64,000 nt of DNA, taken from positions 13,528 through 77,527 of the forward strand of contig CABPYL010000012.1 in the NCBI GenBank assembly GCA_902461565.1. Direction: 5' to 3'. The position numbers and the translations under genes were made by a program. Positions 1 to 7,694 of this stretch are shown here, piece by piece. The stretch comes from an uncultured Porphyromonadaceae bacterium. Lineage in GTDB: Bacteria > Bacteroidota > Bacteroidia > Bacteroidales > Muribaculaceae. The notes beneath the pieces were generated by a model that saw nothing but the letters and a program-made list of their open reading frames with translations, made no database searches and was not told the DNA's origin. How positions within the stretch are numbered: position 1 is the first letter of the stretch; each line of letters starts with the position of its first letter.

Positions 1-2
1 AT

Positions 3-1283
3 CTTGTAACTTTCGAGAGCCGTAACGAATGGGAGGCAAGACCCGAAGAGTTAAGTGGAGTGTGGAGCGCGGAAAGTGAAGATGGCGGTTTTAGGCAGAA
101 GATCGGCGACCACGCTTTCTATACTCACGAGAGTGCGGCATACGCCTTTTCCCTGAAAGGTATCACCATAAGCCTCGAAGGCGGTATAAAAGGCTACTGG
201 CGGCATATGAATTCGCAGCTGCCGGATTTGCCTGCGGAGGTGCCCGGCGTTACGGAGAATGTTGTACATACAAATTCAGTTACGGTATACGCATCGCCGA
301 AATTCGAATACTGGATGCGCCGCGTAAACATTGCCCTCAACTTGCCGGTGAGCTATGCTCACTATTCGTTCGACAAGGTGATTGCCAACCGCGACGAGGG
401 TTATTTCTCGCCGTCGCTGAGCTTCAACTGGAAGCCAGGCAACCGTTTCTCGGGGACAATCCGCGGAAGCGCGGGTCGCTCGCCGATGAATCTGAATCTT
501 GTCTATCCCGGCCTGATAATGACCGACTACCGCACGTTCAAATCCGGTGTGGACAATTTCTACAATACATCCTCGCAAAGCCTCTCGGCAAATTTCAGCT
601 ATAAGCATACCCGGCACGGACTTTTTGCCAACGGATATTTCATGCACTCCTGGAGCAAGCTGCCCTACACTCTGTCGCAACAGCTGTACGGCGACTATGC
701 CGTCTATAGCTATGCCGATGCCGACAACAACAATAAGTCGCTCACGGCGATGGGTAATCTTGGCAAGACTCTCGATTTCATGCGAGGCAGCTGTAACATA
801 AACGGCTCGTACAACCGCAGCCGGTCCAATCTTCTGTCGCAGCAGCAGACGGTGCGGTCGATAAGTACAGCCTGGAGCATAGGCGGCAAAATCAACGGCG
901 CAGCAGCGCGGTGGTTCAGTTTCGATTATTCCATAAATTACTCCGACAACCGTCTGACAATGAACGGCGCCTCGGCGCCCTGGCTTTCGACGCTCACAAA
1001 TGAACTTTCACTCAACTTCATGCCCCACAAAAAATGGCAATGGGAGGTGAGCGGCGAACACTACCGTAACGAAATTGTCGAAGGAAGCTACAAAAGCATC
1101 CTTATGCTTGATACCCGGCTGGTTTACAAGCTGTCCAAACGAATAGAGCTGTCCACCTCGCTTACGAACATCCTTGACAAACAACAATACAACTACACGA
1201 CCTACTCACAGCTGTCGTCTTACGAAAGTTGCCGCCAGCTCCGCGGCCGTCAGCTGCTTTTCTCGATAGCACTAAGAAAATAA
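3..1283 (+). CDS. TonB-dependent outer-membrane receptor, C-terminal part (5' truncated by window edge)
   Basis: The reading frame is open from the first bases of the window, so the gene begins upstream; the GTG at 60 is internal. About 425 residues are visible. They show alternating aromatic/polar strands typical of the C-terminal half of a 22-strand TonB-dependent barrel. A late NILD(K)xxYxY segment and the final strand (LLFSIALRK) match the end of receptors from the carboxypeptidase-regulatory-like/beta-barrel group. It would sit in the outer membrane and import a substrate using TonB energy. Four bases separate it from a GLPGLI gene and a second GLPGLI gene follows, so the three are probably co-transcribed. 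The substrate cannot be told, because plug and N-terminus are outside the window. Confidence 0.82.
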   Translation, partial: LVTFESRNEWEARPEELSGVWSAESEDGGFRQKIGDHAFYTHESAAYAFSLKGITISLEGGIKGYWRHMNSQLPDLPAEVPGVTENVVHTNSVTVYASPKFEYWMRRVNIALNLPVSYAHYSFDKVIANRDEGYFSPSLSFNWKPGNRFSGTIRGSAGRSPMNLNLVYPGLIMTDYRTFKSGVDNFYNTSSQSLSANFSYKHTRHGLFANGYFMHSWSKLPYTLSQQLYGDYAVYSYADADNNNKSLTAMGNLGKTLDFMRGSCNINGSYNRSRSNLLSQQQTVRSISTAWSIGGKINGAAARWFSFDYSINYSDNRLTMNGASAPWLSTLTNELSLNFMPHKKWQWEVSGEHYRNEIVEGSYKSILMLDTRLVYKLSKRIELSTSLTNILDKQQYNYTTYSQLSSYESCRQLRGRQLLFSIALRK

Positions 1284-1287
1284 AACA

Positions 1288-2145
1288 ATGAAACCACCTT
1301 TATTATTCATCACCTTATGCGTTGCCACACTCGCGACATTCGCACAGAATCGTGCCGATATCCGGGTGAGCTACGAATACACCCGACCGGCAAGAACCGG
1401 CAAAAATATAACCACAAAGATGTCCCTGCTTGCATCCGCGGCGGGAGCAAAGTACTTCAACGAAACCAGCCAGTGGGCAGATTCCCTGCAGTCTACTCCG
1501 GACGGCAAGAGGAAATACTATGAAATCATGCGTAAGTCCTGTATTGTAGAAAAAACCGACGGAACGCAGACACTCGACCTGAACAAAGGACCGGCGAAGG
1601 TGGTATATACCTACGTGTTTGTCAGTCCTACCGAGGATATCCTTACGCATTACGACGAGTTCGGCGAGGAGAACTGCTACTACACCGAGCCTCTTGGCGA
1701 AATGGAATGGACAATGACGGAGGATTCTACTGCGACGGTTCTGGGCTATGAGTGCATCATGGCCGAGAGCGATTATCACGGACGGCACTGGAAGGCATGG
1801 TTCGCACCCGAGATTCCGCTGCCGTTCGGCCCCTGGAAACTGCATGGGCTGCCGGGCCTTATCCTCAAAGCCGAGGCCAACGGCGGATTCTCTTTCGTTG
1901 CTACCGGCATCGAGCACACGGATACCGAGATCCCACCCATGTATTTTGCCGACGACTATTCCAAAGTCGACCGCAAAAAGGCCCTTGAAAACGCGGAATA
2001 CTTTTTCAACAACATGGAAAGCATAATGAGTGCCGAAGGCGGCGGTAAAGTAACGGTGTACGCCGTCGACGACGAAGGCAACCGCTACGAACTCCCGGAA
2101 TACGACGGCAGAAAACACAACCTCGAGCCGGACTATAAAAAGTAA
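1288..2145 (+). CDS. GLPGLI family secreted protein (first of a pair)
   Basis: The protein has 285 residues. It starts with a Sec signal peptide (about residues 1-19, cleavage near TFAQ-N), so it is exported to the periplasm or surface. The family motif GLPGLI appears near residue 188, preceded by the usual W-K-L-H and followed by LKAEANGGFSF. A conserved DYHGRHWKAWF segment lies before it. GLPGLI proteins are common in Bacteroidota next to TonB-dependent receptors, but their biochemical role is not established. The gene follows the receptor after 4 bp and precedes a diverged paralogue by 10 bp. I infer a periplasmic or surface partner of that receptor. Confidence 0.85.
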   Translation: MKPPLLFITLCVATLATFAQNRADIRVSYEYTRPARTGKNITTKMSLLASAAGAKYFNETSQWADSLQSTPDGKRKYYEIMRKSCIVEKTDGTQTLDLNKGPAKVVYTYVFVSPTEDILTHYDEFGEENCYYTEPLGEMEWTMTEDSTATVLGYECIMAESDYHGRHWKAWFAPEIPLPFGPWKLHGLPGLILKAEANGGFSFVATGIEHTDTEIPPMYFADDYSKVDRKKALENAEYFFNNMESIMSAEGGGKVTVYAVDDEGNRYELPEYDGRKHNLEPDYKK

Positions 2146-2155
2146 AACGCACAAT

Positions 2156-2983
2156 ATGAAAAAACTGAAATTACTTATTCTCTGCACACTTGCATCGCTC
2201 ACCGCCACTGCACAGCAAGCGGTAAAAATCAGCTACGATGCCGTGTCGCGCAATATCAGGAACGACTCGCTGAAGACCGAGAAAATGCTGTTGGTAGCCG
2301 ATACCGGCAAATCGCTTTATTTCAACAAAATGAGTATGTACGTAGATTCCCTGACTTCCACCCCCGAAGGACAGAAGCAGCTACGCTCCATACAGATGGC
2401 CGCATGGGTTACCCAGAATGCCGACGGCAGCATTACTGTAAATAAAAATCGCGGAAATGCCCCGGACAAGAATATATATACCTACATCGCCAAAGACAGA
2501 AACAGCGGCGACATCACGGTATACGACAAATGGGGAGACGGCATTTATTATTATAACGAACCGCTCGACGAGATGCAATGGGAGGTACAAGCCGACACAA
2601 CAGCCACCATCCTCGGCTATGAATGCTTTATGGCGGTATCCGACTATCACGGGCGCCGCTGGATAGCCTGGTTCACACCCGAAGTGCCTGTGCCGGACGG
2701 CCCCTGGAAACTGCATTGCCCCGGCGGAATGATTCTGAAAGCCGATACCGGCGATGGCTTTTCGTTTGAGGCCACAGCTATAGAGCTTACCGACAGACCC
2801 GTACCTGATGTTTACAGCAAAGACAAATATTCCAAAGGCACGCGTAAGAAACTGCTCGCCGACCACGATTATTATCAGAACAACCTCGAGAGCATTCTGT
2901 CCGGACAGGGCATAACCTTGGGCAACCCGAATTCACTGCCCGAATTCGTCCGTGCCCGTCATGCCATAGAGACGGACTACTAA
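2156..2983 (+). CDS. GLPGLI-like paralogue with altered signature motif
   Basis: The protein has 275 residues and a signal peptide (MKKLKLLILCTLASLTATAQ). It aligns along its length with the preceding gene: it shares the SxLYFN-like region, LGYECFMAVSDYHGR, AWFTPEVPVPDGPWKLH, and LKAD-GFSFEA. The family signature itself has changed: where the first copy reads GLPGLI, this one reads CPGGMI, which introduces a cysteine. It looks like a tandem duplication followed by divergence. It is the last gene of the cluster and is followed by a clear intrinsic terminator. Function unknown. Family assignment rests on the alignment to its neighbour. Confidence 0.78.
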   Translation: MKKLKLLILCTLASLTATAQQAVKISYDAVSRNIRNDSLKTEKMLLVADTGKSLYFNKMSMYVDSLTSTPEGQKQLRSIQMAAWVTQNADGSITVNKNRGNAPDKNIYTYIAKDRNSGDITVYDKWGDGIYYYNEPLDEMQWEVQADTTATILGYECFMAVSDYHGRRWIAWFTPEVPVPDGPWKLHCPGGMILKADTGDGFSFEATAIELTDRPVPDVYSKDKYSKGTRKKLLADHDYYQNNLESILSGQGITLGNPNSLPEFVRARHAIETDY

Positions 2984-2996
2984 TAGAAACATCCTT

Positions 2997-3039
2997 AAAA
3001 ACAGCAACGCCCGGATTTCTCTGGGCGTTGTCTGTTTTT
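2997..3039. terminator. Bidirectional intrinsic terminator between GLPGLI gene and trxA
   Basis: Long stem: AACGCCC pairs with GGGCGTT, extended by flanking AAAAACAGC/GTCTGTTTTT. It is A-rich on the left and T-rich on the right, so it can stop transcription from both converging sides. Confidence 0.85.
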
Positions 3040-3057
3040 GGCTGAGGGAGGTGTAGT

Positions 3058-3357
3058 TTATACGCTATGTTCCTTGATTTTGGCTTCGAGCTGGTCGGCC
3101 TGGTGTACACCGACGGCGCGCCATACGGCTTCGCCGTTCTTGAACATTATAAGTGTGGGAACCGACTGCACACGATACTGTGCGGCAAGTGCCTGATTCT
3201 GGTCGATGTCTACTTTAAGGATATTGGCAGCGTCGCCAACTTTATTTTTAACGTCTTCGAGAATGGGTCCCTGTATGCGGCAGGGACCGCACCATGTTGC
3301 AAAGAAATCGACAAGCGTCGGCTTGCTCTGCGAGATTAGTTCTTTAAAATCGCTCAT
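3058..3357 (-). CDS. trxA: Thioredoxin
   Basis: Classical small thioredoxin (99 residues from the chosen start). It carries the active-site WCGPC motif, the FFATWCGPC context, the VDIDQN strand and the cis-proline loop SVPTLI. It is a cytosolic protein-disulfide reductant recycled by thioredoxin reductase. The frame is open further upstream (to 3411), but the extra 18 residues are not thioredoxin-like, and MSDFKEL is the usual beginning, so I place the start at 3357. It lies 69 bp downstream of the FtsE-like ATPase gene, on the same strand. No good promoter was seen in between. Confidence 0.95.
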   Translation of the reverse strand: MSDFKELISQSKPTLVDFFATWCGPCRIQGPILEDVKNKVGDAANILKVDIDQNQALAAQYRVQSVPTLIMFKNGEAVWRAVGVHQADQLEAKIKEHSV

Positions 3358-3426
3358 GGAATATATGTGTTTTATGTTAGTTTCTATAATTCTATAAAAG
3401 GATAACGCCACAACGGCACAGAAGGT

Positions 3427-4098
3427 TTATTCCAGCAACATCTTTCGCTCGCATCGCAGCACACGTCCCGGAAACGAACGCGTGAAACCGTGGTTGTGCG
3501 TCGCCATCACCACGGCGGTACCTGTGTTCTGCGATATCTCGTAGAGATGCGTCATAATCATCTTTCCCGTATCGGGATCGAGGTTGCCGGTAGGCTCGTC
3601 GGCAAGAATCAGTCCGGGGCTGTTGAGGAGCGCACGGGATATAACAATGCGCTGTTGCTCGCCTCCGGAGAGTTCGTGAGGCATCTTGAAAGCTTTTGTC
3701 TGCATGCCCGTGAGGCGCAGCACCTCGTCGATGCGGTTCTCACGCTCGTCCTTGTTCTTCCATCCTGTGGCACGAAGCACAAAATCGAGGTTGGCCCATG
3801 CCGTGCGGTCGGTAAGCAGTTGAAAATCCTGGAAAACAATTCCTATCCGCCGGCGCAGATAAGGAATATCGGCCCGACGGATGTCAGTGAGGTCGAAATC
3901 GAACACACGGGCCTCGCCGGATTCCACGGGAACCTCGGCATATACCGTCTTGATAAGCGATGTCTTGCCGCTGCCCACCTTGCCGACAAGATATATGAAC
4001 TCGCCGGCATCAACGTGCCAGTTGACATCGCGCAGCGTTATGTGTTCGTTGCGATGTATCTCTACGTTGCGGTAGTCTATGATGGTTTTGTTTTCCAA
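3427..4098 (-). CDS. ftsE: FtsE-like ABC transporter ATP-binding protein
   Basis: ATP-binding subunit of 223 residues. It has Walker A (GKVGSGKTS, near residues 39-47), the FQDFQLL Q-loop, signature LSGGEQQR, Walker B ending LILADEPTGNLD and the H-loop MATHNH, in FtsE arrangement. FtsE pairs with membrane FtsX to control septal or cell-wall hydrolases. No ftsX lies beside it here; in many Bacteroidota the two are separated. The start codon appears to be TTG, since no ATG fits the conserved N-terminus. It begins 2 bp after the stop codon of the M48 protease gene, so the two are translationally close and probably co-transcribed. Confidence 0.85.
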   Translation of the reverse strand: MENKTIIDYRNVEIHRNEHITLRDVNWHVDAGEFIYLVGKVGSGKTSLIKTVYAEVPVESGEARVFDFDLTDIRRADIPYLRRRIGIVFQDFQLLTDRTAWANLDFVLRATGWKNKDERENRIDEVLRLTGMQTKAFKMPHELSGGEQQRIVISRALLNSPGLILADEPTGNLDPDTGKMIMTHLYEISQNTGTAVVMATHNHGFTRSFPGRVLRCERKMLLE

Positions 4099-4100
4099 TG

Positions 4101-4955
4101 TCAGAATCTTATTGTTTTTGTAGTTTTTGGAGCGTGCCTGATGGCAGAGGATTTTCCCTGTGTCGAAGTTGACGAGGAGTTCTCCGCATATCCGTCCTTG
4201 CGGCAGCGTTTCTCCATTGCAGCGATGCGCTTTGCCGTATCCGGGTGCGACGAGAACATGCGCTGTAGGCCATCGGATTGCTGACCGGCTGCCTGCTCTA
4301 CAGCCTCAAGCTTCTGGAAAGCATGAACCATACCCCAGGGATTGCGTCCGTTGGCTACAAGAAAATCGTAGCCGCAGTCGTCGGCCTCGCTTTCCTGCTT
4401 CTGAGAGTATTTGGCGTTACCTAAAGCCTGACCGAGGGTGTACAGCTGGCTGTCGGTAAGCACGGCGGCAACACCGCCTGTAGAACCTACCACATCACGG
4501 AGGGCCCCCGAAAGAAGCTGATTCTGGAATGCCTTGCGGGAATGCCGCTTTATAACATGCCCGACTTCATGGCCGATAATGCCCATAAGTTCGTCGTCGT
4601 TCATGCGATCCATAATGCCGGTGTACACCCGCACACTGCCGTCGGGACACGCAAAAGCATTAAGCTCACCTGTCTGGTAAACTTTAAAATTCAATGGAAT
4701 ACCGTCTGCATCGGTTATGCCTTTGGTAAGACGACGCAGACGCACCACGTAAGGGCTGCTCTCCGGCAGCACCTTGTTCTGCTTGTCCATAGCGGCTACC
4801 GACTGCTGCACGTATGCCGCCATCTGTTCATCCGTTATCGACATTGCCTGCAGGGCTTCCATTGCGCCGGTTGCCGCGCGGTTCATGTCCATTGTACCAC
4901 ACGAAGCAAGCATCATTGCCGCCCCGGCCAATATCATAATAAAAAACTTTTTCAT
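4101..4955 (-). CDS. M48 family metalloprotease, lipoprotein
   Basis: The protein has 284 residues. An N-terminal lipoprotein signal with lipobox LASC puts Cys19 at the mature N-terminus, so it is membrane-anchored on the periplasmic side. The zinc-binding HEVGH lies at about residues 129-133, with the third ligand in ESEADDCGYDF near residue 195. This is the layout of the short Bacteroidota relatives of BepA/LoiP, which act on outer-membrane protein or envelope quality control. The C-terminus is short and disordered. It is the first gene of a minus-strand group with ftsE and trxA, and has its own consensus promoter. Confidence 0.88.
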   Translation of the reverse strand: MKKFFIMILAGAAMMLASCGTMDMNRAATGAMEALQAMSITDEQMAAYVQQSVAAMDKQNKVLPESSPYVVRLRRLTKGITDADGIPLNFKVYQTGELNAFACPDGSVRVYTGIMDRMNDDELMGIIGHEVGHVIKRHSRKAFQNQLLSGALRDVVGSTGGVAAVLTDSQLYTLGQALGNAKYSQKQESEADDCGYDFLVANGRNPWGMVHAFQKLEAVEQAAGQQSDGLQRMFSSHPDTAKRIAAMEKRCRKDGYAENSSSTSTQGKSSAIRHAPKTTKTIRF

Positions 4956-4975
4956 AAAAATCTGCTAAGCTCCTA

Positions 4976-5005
4976 CAAAGTTACAAAAAATCTCACTTCC
5001 TCAAA
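4976..5005 (-). promoter_or_regulatory. Promoter of the M48 protease operon
   Basis: On the minus strand: TTTG (5002-5005), an 18-bp spacer, TAACTTTG (4976-4983). This matches the Bacteroidota -33/-7 pattern and lies 20 bp upstream of the start codon. Confidence 0.7.
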
Positions 5006-5258
5006 ATCTTCGTGTCGCTTTGACTAAAGAAACGGAACAATTCCTCCGACCATGAGATAGTAAAGTTTAACAACGAAATCCGCAACCTTGTTCGCACAGA
5101 CATTTTGTCAACCATGCGCAGTCATAGAGTAAACTTGAATCAGTATATATACAAAACCGAGTCAACCATTTTCAGGAACAGACATTTCGATGGCAAAAGT
5201 AAAGTAATGTAATTAGCCCGTTGCTGCAGTTTGCGATTTTTTTTGTACATTTGCAGTA
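5006..5258. other. Divergent intergenic region
   Basis: AT-richer spacer between the divergent M48 protease and RsmI-like genes. Apart from the two promoter elements reported at its ends, I see no gene, repeat or structured RNA in it. Confidence 0.5.
5246..5253 (+). promoter_or_regulatory. -7 element of the RsmI-like gene, almost touching the start codon
   Basis: TACATTTG is an exact TAnnTTTG match. A GTTG at 5220-5223 is a possible, widely spaced -33 element (22 bp). The element ends only 5 bp before the GTG start, so a transcript starting at the usual distance would have little or no 5' untranslated region. Confidence 0.55.
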
Positions 5259-5966
5259 GTGAAATCAGGTAAATTATATTTGTTTCCGTCGATGTTGGCC
5301 GACTGCCCTGTGGGAGATGTGCTTCCGCAGCGGAATATCAGGCTTATAAGCGAAATAAAATATTTCGTGGTAGAGGAACTGCGCACTGCCCGCCGCTTTC
5401 TCAAAACCTGCGACAAGTCCATAGTTATCGACGACCTCCATTTCACAGTACTGAACGAACATACTCCCGCAGGTGATGTCGAAGCGATGCTTGCCCCGGC
5501 TCTTGAAGGGCACGATATCGGTGTCGTCAGCGAGGCCGGATGTCCTGCTGTGGCCGATCCCGGCGCCGACCTTGTTGCCGTTGCCCAGCGTAAAGGCGTG
5601 GAAGTGGTGCCTCTTGTAGGACCGTCGAGTATTCTGATGTCGCTGATGGGTTCAGGATTCAACGGACAAAGCTTTGCTTTCCTTGGCTATCTGCCTTTCG
5701 GTACAGGTCGCGATGCCGCCTTCAAAAACATGGTGCGCGATATACGTACACGCCGCCAGACGCAGATATTCATCGAAACGCCCTACCGTAACAACCGCCT
5801 TGTGGCAGAGCTTGCATCCTCGCTTCCCGGCGAAATGCTGCTGTGCGTGGCCGCCGATATAACCGGCCCCACACAAAACATACGCACAATGCCTCTGCGA
5901 CAGTGGAAATCGGCACAATACAATTACGACAAACGACCTGCAATTTTCCTGCTGTATTCCAACTGA
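5259..5966 (+). CDS. RsmI-like SAM-dependent methyltransferase (tetrapyrrole methylase fold)
   Basis: The protein has 235 residues and a GTG start. It has the TP-methylase landmarks: VSEAGCPAVADPGADLV in the SAM-binding half, VVPLVGPSSILMSLMGSGFNGQSFAFLGYLP, and a later QIFIETPYRN. These are shared with RsmI, which 2'-O-methylates C1402 of 16S rRNA. This shorter Bacteroidota form starts later than E. coli RsmI and its exact target is unproven. It heads a plus-strand chain of five closely packed genes, with 8 bp to the next gene. Confidence 0.82.
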   Translation: MKSGKLYLFPSMLADCPVGDVLPQRNIRLISEIKYFVVEELRTARRFLKTCDKSIVIDDLHFTVLNEHTPAGDVEAMLAPALEGHDIGVVSEAGCPAVADPGADLVAVAQRKGVEVVPLVGPSSILMSLMGSGFNGQSFAFLGYLPFGTGRDAAFKNMVRDIRTRRQTQIFIETPYRNNRLVAELASSLPGEMLLCVAADITGPTQNIRTMPLRQWKSAQYNYDKRPAIFLLYSN

Positions 5967-5974
5967 CCACAATT

Positions 5975-6970
5975 ATGAGCCGACGCCGCCAGAAACGCAA
6001 TCAGGCCCTTTGGGCCGACCAGCCGGGACTATTCGACCTTCCGGCCGATGATTCTGTATCGGGAGGCATCGAACTCAGCCCGATGGCCGACGACGCTTTT
6101 GTGCGCCCGGAAAGAATGCGTTTTCTTTCGTTCGGCAGTGGTTCCAGCGGCAACTGTTCATACATCGGCACGCCAAGCTGCGGCCTGCTTATCGATGCAG
6201 GAGTGGATAACAAATATGTGATGGAACAGCTGGCGGCAAACAGCATCGACGTAAAGACAATACAGGGCATACTGCTGACACACGACCACAGCGACCATGT
6301 GCGCTATGCTTATGCGATTCTGCGCTACAACCGGCACATGCGGCTCTATGCCACCCCAAAAGCTTTCAACGGACTGCTGCGGCGCCACAGCATGTCGCGC
6401 CGCATCGCCGACTACCACTCGCCCATATTCAAGGAATTTCCATTTACAGTCGGTCCCATGACAATAACGGCTTTCGAGACCAGCCATGACGGCAGCGACA
6501 ACTGTGGTTTCTGCATCGAGGGGCCCGGGGCTACTTTCGTTGTCACGACCGATACCGGTACTATTACCGCCCGATCCGATTTCTATATGCGTAAGGCATC
6601 CTATCTGATGATAGAGAGCGACTACGACGAGCACATGCTGCGCACAGGTCCGTATCCACAGCACCTGAAAGCGCGTATAGCATCCACCGTGGGACATCTG
6701 GACAATGCCGACGCGGGCCGTTACATAGCTTCCATAGCCGCTGCTGGCGACCTCAGACGCGTATTCCTGTGCCATCTGAGCGACCACAACAACACACCAC
6801 AGATTGCGCTGACCACTGTTCGCAGCATTATCGAGGAAGCCGGAATTCCTGTGTGCCACGATGCCGAGCCGTCGCCCAACGAGAAGCGCCTGCATATATC
6901 TGTGCTGCCAAGACAGAAATCCTCGGCCTTAGTGATGATGGACAGCGCCATTTTAAAAGATGAATTATAA
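5975..6970 (+). CDS. MBL-fold metallo-hydrolase (YycJ/WalJ-like) with N-terminal extension
   Basis: The metallo-beta-lactamase core begins at MRFLSFGSGSSGNCSYIG (about residue 47). It has the metal-binding loop LTHDHSDHV, a second histidine in ETSHDGSDNCGF, and TTDTGTIT as the metal-bridging aspartate region. Family members act as nucleases or phosphodiesterases (YycJ/WalJ is linked to DNA repair and cell-wall control in Gram-positives). The first ~46 residues, rich in Arg then acidic, are extra relative to that core; the start at 5975 is chosen because it follows the upstream gene by 8 bp. A second possible start is at the core itself (6115). It overlaps the next gene by 11 bp. Confidence 0.84.
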   Translation: MSRRRQKRNQALWADQPGLFDLPADDSVSGGIELSPMADDAFVRPERMRFLSFGSGSSGNCSYIGTPSCGLLIDAGVDNKYVMEQLAANSIDVKTIQGILLTHDHSDHVRYAYAILRYNRHMRLYATPKAFNGLLRRHSMSRRIADYHSPIFKEFPFTVGPMTITAFETSHDGSDNCGFCIEGPGATFVVTTDTGTITARSDFYMRKASYLMIESDYDEHMLRTGPYPQHLKARIASTVGHLDNADAGRYIASIAAAGDLRRVFLCHLSDHNNTPQIALTTVRSIIEEAGIPVCHDAEPSPNEKRLHISVLPRQKSSALVMMDSAILKDEL

Positions 6971-7694
6971 CGAACAGAATCGACACGAGCGCGATACACG
7001 CATCGTCTTTGAGCCCATCGAGCATTATTATGTGGTCGACGGAGATGTAAGATGCGACTCGGTAACTACCGTGATAGCGGATTATTTCGAGAAATTCGAT
7101 GCCGACTATTGGGCAGCCCGCAAAGCAACGCCCGAATGCCCTGCAGAAGTACTTAAGGCGCAATGGAAAGCGAAAGCCGATGCAGCGAGCGCACTCGGCA
7201 CCGAAATGCACAGACGCATCGAGGACTATTACCTCGGCAATGAGCCTGATGCCGACGCTTTGGCCGACAAGGCGTTCCGTCATTTTCTGAAATTCGCCGC
7301 TACGAATCATCTCAGGCCGTTCCGCACCGAATGGCCCCTGTTCAGCAAGGAACACCGCATTGCCGGAACTCTCGATTTTCTGAATTACGACAACGGCGTG
7401 TTCGAGATTTACGACTGGAAGCGCTCAACCAAAGTCGTGGACAATTCAGGTAACCCCATAACCACAAATTATGGCCGTTTCGGTCGCTGGCCCCTGTCAG
7501 CGATACCCGATACAAGTTTCCATCACTATGCGTTGCAGCAAAGCATGTACCGCTATCTGCTGAAACAGTTCTACAACATTGATGTTGCAGCGTGCCATCT
7601 GGGAGTTTTTCATCCCGATATGACCGATTTTCATCTTGTGGACGTGCCATACCTCGAAAAAGAAGTGGCCGCACTGATCGAAGCCCGTAAATGA
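6960..7694 (+). CDS. PD-(D/E)XK nuclease superfamily protein
   Basis: The protein has 244 residues. The nuclease-like core is seen in HRIAGTLDFL (active-site Asp), FEIYDWKRS (D-x-K) and the following ALQQSMYRYLL, which resembles the QxxxY helix of RecB/Cas4-type nucleases. GTEMHRRIEDYY near residue 80 resembles the early Glu/His helix of the same group. I infer a metal-dependent DNA exonuclease-like fold. No helicase or CRISPR partner is nearby. It starts inside the MBL-hydrolase gene (11-bp overlap) and its stop overlaps the following start by 4 bp, so it is translationally coupled in the chain. Specific function unknown. Confidence 0.72.
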   Translation: MNYNEQNRHERDTRIVFEPIEHYYVVDGDVRCDSVTTVIADYFEKFDADYWAARKATPECPAEVLKAQWKAKADAASALGTEMHRRIEDYYLGNEPDADALADKAFRHFLKFAATNHLRPFRTEWPLFSKEHRIAGTLDFLNYDNGVFEIYDWKRSTKVVDNSGNPITTNYGRFGRWPLSAIPDTSFHHYALQQSMYRYLLKQFYNIDVAACHLGVFHPDMTDFHLVDVPYLEKEVAALIEARK

